DNA from: an uncultured Eubacteriales bacterium
Lineage (GTDB): Bacteria > Bacillota > Clostridia > UMGS1810
DNA: 7,706 bases
NCBI GenBank assembly: GCA_900555295.1
Contig: USKN01000088.1
Coordinates: forward strand, 1 to 7,706
Direction: 5' to 3'
Shown: positions 1 to 5,728 of the stretch, piece by piece
Layout: each line of letters begins with the position of its first letter
How positions within the stretch are numbered: the first letter of the stretch is position 1
The notes under the pieces: model-generated
Databases searched by the model: none
What the model was told of the DNA's origin: nothing
The model's input: only the letters and a program-made list of their open reading frames with translations
Translations under genes and position numbers: made by a program

Positions 1-44
1 AGAGAGAGTCGAACCTACATTGGTTTAACTCCATCTTGCCTAAC

Positions 45-77
45 AAAAAAAGTCGCATTAAAATGCGGCCTTTTTTG
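45..77 (-). terminator. Rho-independent terminator closing the PTS/aldolase operon
   Basis: A stem of six perfect pairs (54-59 with 62-67) has a very short AA loop, or a 4-nt loop if the top pair opens. It is extended by one imperfect pair (53/68) and a G-C pair (52/69), with C70 as a bulge. Seven A (45-51) lie on one side and six T (71-76) on the other. Read on the minus strand it starts 9 nt after the stop codon of the last aldolase and ends in seven U. The A and T tracts make it potentially bidirectional. The 53/68 pair is a G-U wobble in a plus-strand transcript but a C-A mismatch in a minus-strand one, so it should fold slightly better on the plus strand. Confidence 0.8.
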
Positions 78-86
78 TATCGATTA

Positions 87-953
87 TTATTTATTATATA
101 AACTTGCCTTGTCGATATCGTTGAACAAATTCATTTTAAATTCAACAACTTCTCTCATTGCTTCAATACAAGGGGGATAAATTGCATTGGGCTCAATCCA
201 CTTTGGATTTTCTTCGAGAACCTCTCGGCATTTTTTATAGAAGGCAAATTTAATGTCACTTGAAATATTTATTTTTGAAATACCGATTTTAACCGATTCG
301 GCAATTTCCGAGTCGGGATTGCTTGAACCGCCGTGAAGTACAAGCGGTATATTAACCGTATCTCGAATGGTTTTAAGCAAATCGAGTTTAAGCTCGGGTT
401 TCATATTTTTGGGATAAATACCGTGTGCGGTTCCTATTGCAACCGCAAGAGTGTCTATACCTGTTTTTTCAATAAAATCTTTTGCTTGTTGAGGGTCTGT
501 ATATATAATATCCGAGCCGCCTTCGTACGAGTCACCCGTTGTACCGATTGTACCGAGCTCTGCTTCTACAGATACGTTAAGCGGATGAGCAACCTCAACA
601 ACTTTTTTTGTAATTGCAATATTTTCCTCGTAAGGTAAATGTGACGCGTCTATCATTACAGATGTAAATCCGCAGCGAATTGCACGCAGTATTTCCTCAA
701 ATTTACCGCCGTGGTCAAGGTGAATTACCATAGGAACTTTTGATTTTTGAGCTTCCTGAATACAGGTTGATATAAAGCTGTCGCCTAAAAATTCAAGCTC
801 TGTGGGGTGAATTGCAAGAATAACGGGAGCATTTTTCTCGTTTGCACTTGCAACAACTCCTTTTAAAATAGCTTCGCTGCCAATGTTGAATGCGGGAACA
901 GCAAAACCGTTTTTGTCCGCAACTGCCAATAATTCTTTCATATTAACTAACAT
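87..953 (-). CDS. Class II ketose-bisphosphate aldolase (GatY/KbaY/Fba-like), distal copy
   Basis: This is a cytosolic zinc-dependent aldolase of 288 aa, the usual length for the tagatose/fructose-bisphosphate branch of class II. Members split a phosphorylated ketose into dihydroxyacetone phosphate and an aldehyde. The HLDHG motif (residues 78-82) gives the likely catalytic Asp80 and zinc ligand His81. The second signature, around VEAELG (129-134), carries Glu132. The other expected zinc ligands are His177 in GTAHG and His207 in LHGGS, and Asn229 in the KINISSD stretch fits the phosphate-binding strand. The final Glu of the second family signature is Gly here, as far as I can align it. The ATG start has a GGGAGGA site 7 nt upstream. 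It is the last gene of the operon, 31 nt after a paralogue of roughly 40% identity by eye. The fold and chemistry are secure, but the sugar (fructose, tagatose, sorbose or a longer ketose phosphate) cannot be read from the sequence. Confidence 0.92.
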   Translation of the reverse strand: MLVNMKELLAVADKNGFAVPAFNIGSEAILKGVVASANEKNAPVILAIHPTELEFLGDSFISTCIQEAQKSKVPMVIHLDHGGKFEEILRAIRCGFTSVMIDASHLPYEENIAITKKVVEVAHPLNVSVEAELGTIGTTGDSYEGGSDIIYTDPQQAKDFIEKTGIDTLAVAIGTAHGIYPKNMKPELKLDLLKTIRDTVNIPLVLHGGSSNPDSEIAESVKIGISKINISSDIKFAFYKKCREVLEENPKWIEPNAIYPPCIEAMREVVEFKMNLFNDIDKASLYNK

Positions 954-984
954 AGTAAATTCCTCCCTAAAAGACTTTATTATT

Positions 985-1836
985 TTAATTTTTTCCGTTT
1001 GAGCCGGAAAGTTTTATATAGTATTTTACAAGTTCAATTGCTTTGTTCTCTGTTTCGTGAATTAAATCAAAATAATTCACATTGGGATTTTCGTTTAAAA
1101 TATTTTTTACTGCGGCGGTGTTGGCATTCATAAAATCACACCCTACGTTTATTTTATTTATGCCGTACTTAACCGAATTTAAAATATTTTTTTCGCCCGA
1201 ACCCGAACCGCCGTGCAATACAAGCGGTGCGCCCGTAAGTTTTTTTATTTCTTTAAGTCTGTCAAAATCAAATTCGGGAACCATACCGTCGGGATAATTG
1301 CCGTGTGATGTTCCGATGGATATTGCCAATGCGTCAATATTTGTTTCATCAAAAAATCTTTTTGCCTGTACAGGGTCGGTATACATTTTATCTTGTGTAA
1401 ACTGTCCGCCCTCGCTTGCACCCAAACATCCTATTTCGCCCTCTGCACTTGCACCGTGTTCGTGAGCATACTGTGCAATTTCACGCGTCATTTTAATGTT
1501 TTCTTCAAGACCGTAACGCGATGCGTCTATCATAACAGATGAAAAACCGTCGTCTATTGCCTTAATAAGTTTTTCTCTTATTTGACCGTGGTCATAATTT
1601 AACGCAACGTTTACTTTGCTTCTGCCTGCAAGAGTTTTAACAATAGGTGTTATAAGTTCACTGTCGCAATGATTTAACAAATGGTCCTGAAAAATGTTTA
1701 TTATTATAGGTGCGTTTTCACTCTCCGCAGCACGCACAACAGAGCGTGCCGTTTCGAGATTAAAACAATTTATTGCCATTACCGCATAGCCATCTTTATT
1801 GGCCTTTTGCAACATTTCTTTCATTGAAACATACAT
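985..1836 (-). CDS. Class II ketose-bisphosphate aldolase, proximal copy with an NYDHG active-site motif
   Basis: A 283-aa class II aldolase of the same family as the gene that follows it. Key positions are Asp82 (catalytic) and His83 (zinc) in NYDHG (80-84), Glu134 in AEGEIG (131-136), His178 in GTSHG, His208 in LHGGSG, and Asn230 in KINVGCD. The second class II signature is complete apart from Ala instead of an aliphatic residue at its first position. The odd residue is Asn80, where most relatives carry the first His of H-x-D-H; the metal ligands are unaffected, so activity is expected but specificity may differ. The C-terminal region (about 235-283) matches the distal copy poorly, which is often where oligomer and substrate contacts differ. 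The ATG is preceded by AGGAGAGA at 1843-1850, 6 nt upstream. It lies 24 nt after the EIIC stop, so it is translated from the same transcript as the permease. Confidence 0.9.
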   Translation of the reverse strand: MYVSMKEMLQKANKDGYAVMAINCFNLETARSVVRAAESENAPIIINIFQDHLLNHCDSELITPIVKTLAGRSKVNVALNYDHGQIREKLIKAIDDGFSSVMIDASRYGLEENIKMTREIAQYAHEHGASAEGEIGCLGASEGGQFTQDKMYTDPVQAKRFFDETNIDALAISIGTSHGNYPDGMVPEFDFDRLKEIKKLTGAPLVLHGGSGSGEKNILNSVKYGINKINVGCDFMNANTAAVKNILNENPNVNYFDLIHETENKAIELVKYYIKLSGSNGKN

Positions 1837-1860
1837 ATGCTATCTCTCCTAACCCAAAAT

Positions 1861-2937
1861 TCAGCTGATTTTAATATCTGAAAGGTCGAGTTCTTCCTCT
1901 TCCGTTTGAACGGGTGCCTCGTCTTTTGCGTCCTTTTTAAGTGCAACAAGAAGAAGTGCCGTTACTACCGTTCCCGCAACAAGTGCAAGCATAAAGCCCC
2001 AGGGGTTAATCATTGCAGGCACAATAAACATTCCGCCCGACGGTACCATTGAACCTACATTGAGGAGCATTATAATTCCGCCGCCTACCGCTGCACCTAC
2101 CGAGCAAGAAAGGATTACTCTTATGGGGTCAACCGCTGCAATCGGAATAACACCTTCCGTAATCATACATATACCCATAGGAAATGCAATTTTAATGTTA
2201 TCTGTTTCACGTTTCGTATATCTTGAACGTTTGATAAGCCAAGAAAGAGCAACACCAAACGGCGGTATCATTGACGCACATATTTTAACAGCTTCGGGGC
2301 CGTATACTCCGTCCATAAGCAAACCGTCGGCAAAAAGCGATGCAACTTTATTTACGGGTCCGCCAAAATCAAATGCCGCCATAGCGCCCATTATTGCGCC
2401 AAATACTACTCTTGAACCCGACTGCATATTAACCAAAAATTCTTCAAGTGCGTTTGATGCAAGTGCAATAGGACCGCCTATTACAAAAAACATTATAAGA
2501 CCGATAACAACCGATGAAATAAGCGGAATAATCATCATAGGCATAAGACCCTGTGCCCAATTGGGAACTTTAAGGTGTTTTTTAAGAAATACTACAAAAT
2601 AACCTGCAAGATATCCGCCGAGCATACCGCCCAAAAATCCAGCGCCTATATTTTGAGCAATCATACCCATAAGAAGACCGGGTGCAATACCTGGACGGTC
2701 GGCAATTGAATAAGCTATTGCCGCACCCATTACTCCGGGTAAAAGACCCATACCGTAAACACCGAGTGTAACTGCCGCCTGCCAAATGTTATAACTCTCT
2801 TTGTAATCCGATATTGTAGACGGATTACCGCCAAAAATATTACCTATAGCAATTAATAAACCTGATGCAACAACCAAGGGGAGCATAAAAGATATTCCTG
2901 TTAAAGCGTGTTTTTTTAACTGAAGCTTTTTCCACAT
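1861..2937 (-). CDS. PTS fructose-family EIIC permease subunit
   Basis: This is the membrane channel of the sugar phosphotransferase system, which binds and translocates a sugar so that EIIB can phosphorylate it. At 358 aa it is full length for a free-standing fructose-family IIC domain. Hydrophobic segments can be seen near residues 12-34, 51-76, 98-117, 132-154, 176-190, 218-235, 272-294 and 313-333. Family landmarks are DFGGPVNK (190-197) and ITEGVIP (259-265), the latter being the fructose-EIIC equivalent of the substrate-binding loop. The tail from about 335 is charged and acidic (a run of four Glu) and looks cytoplasmic; it resembles a linker but leads to no A or B domain. The ATG has AGGAGG at 2946-2951, 8 nt upstream. 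It follows EIIB after 47 nt, the widest gap in the operon. The superfamily is certain; fructose itself as substrate is not, since mannose-, mannitol-like and unknown ketose systems also fall here. Confidence 0.93.
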   Translation of the reverse strand: MWKKLQLKKHALTGISFMLPLVVASGLLIAIGNIFGGNPSTISDYKESYNIWQAAVTLGVYGMGLLPGVMGAAIAYSIADRPGIAPGLLMGMIAQNIGAGFLGGMLGGYLAGYFVVFLKKHLKVPNWAQGLMPMMIIPLISSVVIGLIMFFVIGGPIALASNALEEFLVNMQSGSRVVFGAIMGAMAAFDFGGPVNKVASLFADGLLMDGVYGPEAVKICASMIPPFGVALSWLIKRSRYTKRETDNIKIAFPMGICMITEGVIPIAAVDPIRVILSCSVGAAVGGGIIMLLNVGSMVPSGGMFIVPAMINPWGFMLALVAGTVVTALLLVALKKDAKDEAPVQTEEEELDLSDIKIS

Positions 2938-2984
2938 AATTTTTTCCTCCTGTCTGTGTGTTCATTATTTTTTACTTTTTGTTT

Positions 2985-3296
2985 TTATTTGTTTAATTCT
3001 TGCTCAATTTTGTTAATAAGCGCTTTAGGGGATTTTATTGCAACATTGGTGGGAACTTCAACAATGCGCTTGCCGACAAAACGCTCTTTACCGCTTACTT
3101 TAATGTCCGCCGCAATTATAACAACGTCTGCTTCGCTTATTTGCTGCTTTGTAAGCTCATCTTCGGTACCTATTGTTCCTTGTGTTTCAATGTGTACTTC
3201 GTGTCCGAGTTCTTTAGCCGCCGTAATAAGTTTTTCCTGTGCAATGTAAGTGTGTGCAATACCCGAGGTGCACGCCGCAATTCCTACTATTTTCAT
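2985..3296 (-). CDS. PTS fructose-family EIIB phosphocarrier subunit
   Basis: A 103-aa cytosolic EIIB that accepts phosphate from EIIA on a cysteine and passes it to the sugar bound in EIIC. The active-site loop ACTSGIAHTYIAQE begins at residue 8, with Cys9 as the phospho-acceptor; many relatives have CPTGIAHT, so Thr10 and Ser11 are a mild variation on the loop. The remainder (ETQG near 37-40, a VVIIAADIKV strand near 58-67, then FVGKR) follows the usual fructose-EIIB fold, and the length is standard for a single domain. The start ATG lies 10 nt from AGGGG (3307-3311), a weaker site than those of its neighbours. It sits between EIIA and EIIC, so the three EII domains are separate polypeptides rather than the fused A-B-C chain common for FruA. 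Confidence 0.93.
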   Translation of the reverse strand: MKIVGIAACTSGIAHTYIAQEKLITAAKELGHEVHIETQGTIGTEDELTKQQISEADVVIIAADIKVSGKERFVGKRIVEVPTNVAIKSPKALINKIEQELNK

Positions 3297-3319
3297 AATT
3301 TTACTGCCCCTTTCTTTTT

Positions 3320-3769
3320 TTAGTTTGAAAAAATATCCAAAATTTCATCTGCTGTTTGTGCGCTTATAAGTTGTGCGCAAGTTGCTTCCGACGCAAGCTT
3401 TCTTGCCATTTGCGACAAAAGCTTTACGTGAACACCCGTTTTATCGTTTTCGTTTACCGCAAGAAGTACAATAAACTTTACGGGTTTACCGTCAACGCTC
3501 TGCCATTCAAGCTCGCCATCAACTCTGCCTACCGCCGCGGCAGTGTGTTCAACATTTGCCGATTTACCGTGTGGAATGGCGATATAGTTTCCTATACCTG
3601 TTGTTGAAATTTCTTCGCGTTTTATTACATCGTTTAAAAATGCCTCTCTGTCTTTTACCGCTCCGCTTTCACACAGTAAATCGGTAAGTGCCGAAAGAGC
3701 GTCAACCTTTGTTTGCACTTTCATATTAAGCGCAATAGTTTGTTTTGACAATACCTGCGAAATGTTCAT
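3320..3769 (-). CDS. PTS fructose/mannitol-type EIIA phosphocarrier subunit
   Basis: A 149-aa type-2 EIIA that takes phosphate from HPr and hands it to EIIB. The signature segment REEISTTGIGNYIAIPHG ends with the phospho-acceptor His67. The length and the downstream FIVLLAV strand (about residues 99-105) followed by HVKLLSQMARKL match the fructose/mannitol EIIA fold. It is a stand-alone domain with no fused HPr-like or EIIB part. The start codon overlaps the Enzyme I stop as TAATG, and a strong GGAGGTGA lies 7 nt upstream within the last codons of Enzyme I, which implies coupled translation. It is a distant relative of the C-terminal EIIA-like domain of the regulator at the head of the operon, which carries its own His571. 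Confidence 0.94.
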   Translation of the reverse strand: MNISQVLSKQTIALNMKVQTKVDALSALTDLLCESGAVKDREAFLNDVIKREEISTTGIGNYIAIPHGKSANVEHTAAAVGRVDGELEWQSVDGKPVKFIVLLAVNENDKTGVHVKLLSQMARKLASEATCAQLISAQTADEILDIFSN

Positions 3770-5454
3770 TACTCATTCACCTCCATTATTTTTTTTATTT
3801 CATCATCATTTTCGGCGCAAAGAACTTTTTGTGCTTTATTTGCCGCTTTAATGCTGTCTGTAAGACTGATACGGTGCTTAATACGATTAATCGCAGGATA
3901 CGGTACGCTGAATTTTTCAAGTCCCATACCTATAAGCACTTCGGTAAAATCGGTGTTTGCCGCCAAATCTCCGCATACGCTAACCTCAATACCCGCCTTG
4001 TGTGCCGCATTAATTACCAATGCTATAAGTTTAAGCGGTGCCGGGTGATACGGATTATATACGTCTTTCACATCGGGGTTTCCCCTGTCTGCCGCCATTA
4101 CATATTGTACCAAATCATTTGTACCTATACTGAAAAAGTCACAATGTTTTGCAAAAACATCTGCCATTACCGCGGCTGCCGGTGTTTCTATCATAATACC
4201 GAGTTTGTAATTTGTACAGTAATCTGAACCGCGTGACTTTAAATTGTTTTTAGCCTGCTCAAATATTTCTCTCGTTTTATCTATCTCTGATATACTTGTT
4301 ACAAGCGGTATCATTATATTAACGCTTTTATTTGCAAATGCGGTAAGCACAGCTTCGGCTTGCTCAATAAATATTTCTTTGTTTGCAAGACAAAGGCGTA
4401 TTCCGCGGTTTCCCAAAAACGGGTTTTCTTCGTGTTTCATATTAAGATACTCTAAAGTTTTATCTCCGCCAACATCAAGCGTTCGTACCGTTACGGGATT
4501 GGGATATATTTTATCGGCTACTTGTTTGTATGCTTTTATTTGTTCGTCAATATTGGGTTTTTGCGTGCAAGACGAGTATAAAAACTCTGTTCTAAAAAGT
4601 CCTACACCGTCAAATTTAACTTGTTCGGTATCTTTTAAATCCTCGGGTTTCCCAATATTAATTGCCACTTTAATACGTCTGCCGTCTTTAGTTTTTGCAT
4701 CATACGTACTCAATTCGGCAAGTTTTTGTTTAAAAGCCGCTTCATCCCGGGTAAGCTTGTTATATTTTATCTCCGTATCGCTGTCGGCGTCATATACAAA
4801 CTCACCCGTATAGCCGTTAATAAAGCCATATTTTTGTGTGTTGCATTTATCTAAACTTCCTGTGCCCACTATTGCCGGTATACCAAGCGATTTTGCAAGT
4901 ATTACGGTATGCGATGCCGCACCGCCCTTTTCGGTAACAAGACCCGCCAGTTTGCTTGTATCAAACTTCATAGTATCTACAGGGGTAAGCTCGCGTGCCG
5001 CAACAATTACTTTTTCAATCGACAAATTAATTTCATCTGTAATACTGTCGCTTTCACCGCAAAGTGACGATACAAGTATTTGACCTATATATCTTATATC
5101 ATCGGCACGCTGGCGCATATATTCATTATCCTTTGACGCAAGTCGTGCGCTCATTGTTTCGGTCACGTCGGTTACGGCCTTTATTATATCCGTTCCGCTT
5201 TGTGCCATTTGTTTAATAGGTAAAAGAAGCATATCATCTTCCAAAAGCATTTTATAAGCCTCAAATATTTTTGCGTGCTTATCTCCGAGTTCATTTAATG
5301 CTTTTTTATAAAGAGCTTCAACGTGTTCAATGGATTTATTAACCGCCTCATCAATACCTATTACGGCTTTTTTTTCGGTTATATCTTTTTTCCAATATAT
5401 TACCTTACCTTTTTCTATTCCTGGCGAACCCGGTATTCCTTTGTAAATATACAT
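3769..5454 (-). CDS. ptsI: PTS Enzyme I (phosphoenolpyruvate-protein phosphotransferase)
   Basis: Enzyme I starts the PTS cascade: it autophosphorylates from PEP and passes phosphate to HPr in the cytosol. With the start chosen here it has 561 aa, close to the usual ~570. The N-terminal HPr-binding and swivelling domains lead to GGAASHTVILAKSLGIPA (177-194) with phospho-acceptor His182. The PEP-binding barrel shows FRTEFLY (287-293), RTLDVGGDK (324-332), NPFLGNRGIR (344-353), the second signature beginning DFFSIGTNDL (439 onward), and Cys494 in SVCGD, the expected proton donor. All key residues are intact. An in-frame TTG at 5482-5484 would add ten residues overlapping the HPr gene, but ATG 5452-5454 has AAGGAG 7 nt upstream and gives the family-typical opening MYIYKGIPGSPGI, so it is preferred. 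It follows HPr by 4 nt and overlaps EIIA by 1 nt. Confidence 0.96.
   Translation of the reverse strand: MYIYKGIPGSPGIEKGKVIYWKKDITEKKAVIGIDEAVNKSIEHVEALYKKALNELGDKHAKIFEAYKMLLEDDMLLLPIKQMAQSGTDIIKAVTDVTETMSARLASKDNEYMRQRADDIRYIGQILVSSLCGESDSITDEINLSIEKVIVAARELTPVDTMKFDTSKLAGLVTEKGGAASHTVILAKSLGIPAIVGTGSLDKCNTQKYGFINGYTGEFVYDADSDTEIKYNKLTRDEAAFKQKLAELSTYDAKTKDGRRIKVAINIGKPEDLKDTEQVKFDGVGLFRTEFLYSSCTQKPNIDEQIKAYKQVADKIYPNPVTVRTLDVGGDKTLEYLNMKHEENPFLGNRGIRLCLANKEIFIEQAEAVLTAFANKSVNIMIPLVTSISEIDKTREIFEQAKNNLKSRGSDYCTNYKLGIMIETPAAAVMADVFAKHCDFFSIGTNDLVQYVMAADRGNPDVKDVYNPYHPAPLKLIALVINAAHKAGIEVSVCGDLAANTDFTEVLIGMGLEKFSVPYPAINRIKHRISLTDSIKAANKAQKVLCAENDDEIKKIMEVNE
3777..3784 (-). promoter_or_regulatory. 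Shine-Dalgarno for EIIA inside the end of ptsI, with TAATG overlap
   Basis: On the minus strand GGAGGTGA lies within the last codons of Enzyme I, 7 nt before the EIIA ATG (3769-3767). The Enzyme I stop TAA (3771-3769) shares one base with that ATG. This arrangement favours termination-reinitiation and a fixed Enzyme I to EIIA ratio. Confidence 0.85.
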
Positions 5455-5458
5455 ATTA

Positions 5459-5713
5459 TCACTCCTTGTCAAGAGTTTCAACAAGTGCGTCTATAGCCTC
5501 TTGTTCGTCTTCACCGTCGGCTATTATTTCAATTTCATCACCCTTAACGGCGCCTATGCAAAGAACCATTAATATACTTTTTGCCTCAAAAAGCTCTCCG
5601 TCTTTTGCTACCGATATACGGCTTTTAAACTCATTCGCTTTTTTGCAAAAATCCGATGCGGGACGTGCGTGCAATCCCTCTTCATTTTTAATACGATATT
5701 TAACCTTTACCAT
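5459..5713 (-). CDS. ptsH: HPr phosphocarrier protein
   Basis: A complete 84-aa HPr that relays phosphate from Enzyme I to EIIA domains. The active-site motif EGLHARPAS holds phospho-acceptor His15, with Arg17 beside it. The segment EAKSILMVLCIG carries Ser46, the site used by HPr kinase/phosphorylase in Firmicutes, followed by Ile47 in the region that contacts CcpA. The protein is therefore a true HPr and not a Crh-like paralogue, which lacks His15. Residue 48 is Leu where B. subtilis HPr has Met. The ATG has AGGAGGTG 7 nt upstream, and the TGA stop directly follows the Enzyme I ribosome site. Its place between a sugar-operon regulator and Enzyme I suggests it serves this operon, although it could also be the cell's general HPr. 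Confidence 0.96.
   Translation of the reverse strand: MVKVKYRIKNEEGLHARPASDFCKKANEFKSRISVAKDGELFEAKSILMVLCIGAVKGDEIEIIADGEDEQEAIDALVETLDKE
5462..5467 (-). promoter_or_regulatory. Shine-Dalgarno that fixes the Enzyme I start
   Basis: AAGGAG on the minus strand ends 7 nt before ATG 5454-5452 and abuts the HPr stop codon TGA (5461-5459). No comparable site was noted before the alternative TTG at 5484, so this motif decides the start in favour of the ATG. Confidence 0.8.
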
Positions 5714-5720
5714 TTTAAAG

Positions 5721-5728
5721 CACCTCCT
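5721..5728 (-). promoter_or_regulatory. Shine-Dalgarno of ptsH overlapping the regulator stop codon
   Basis: AGGAGGTG on the minus strand sits 7 nt before the HPr ATG and shares its first two bases with the TAG stop of the regulator (5729-5727). Only 13 nt separate the two genes, too little for a separate promoter or an anti-terminator hairpin between them. The regulator and HPr should therefore share a transcript, unless a promoter lies within the regulator gene. Confidence 0.8.

Noticed and set aside
2..28. Tail of a plus-strand gene ending at TAA 26-28 and sharing the hairpin at 45-77
   Set aside because: Only eight codons are visible, with no recognisable sequence. The bidirectional look of the terminator is consistent with a convergent gene but does not prove one.
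1..44. Partial tRNA or tmRNA gene on the minus strand, suggested by GGTTCGACTC
   Set aside because: The flanking bases give at best three weak pairs of a five-pair T-stem, and the segment between the terminator and the motif is too short for the acceptor, D and anticodon arms. Not supportable without sequence to the left.
2060..2602. A 180-codon open frame on the plus strand opposite EIIC
   Set aside because: It is a mirror of the EIIC reading frame, full of Ile, Pro and Ser repeats typical of antisense to a membrane protein. EIIC on the other strand has clear family motifs.
2582..2785. A 67-codon minus-strand frame inside EIIC that could suggest a frameshift
   Set aside because: EIIC reads through this region without interruption and at normal family length. 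The alternative frame is Arg/Ser/Tyr-rich and meaningless.
2938..2984. Leader peptide or attenuator in the 47-nt gap between EIIB and EIIC
   Set aside because: An out-of-frame ATG (2965-2963) occurs, but the gap is simply A-rich on the coding strand, with no stable hairpin that I can see and only the EIIC ribosome site.
4244..4813. A 189-codon open frame on the plus strand opposite Enzyme I
   Set aside because: It is fully covered by the conserved barrel domain of Enzyme I, has low-complexity Ser/Ala/Ile composition, and shows no known domain.
5714..5726. RNA anti-terminator (RAT) target between the regulator and HPr
   Set aside because: The gap is only 13 nt and is filled by the ribosome site. 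The regulator has winged-helix DNA-binding domains rather than the CAT RNA-binding domain of BglG/LicT anti-terminators.
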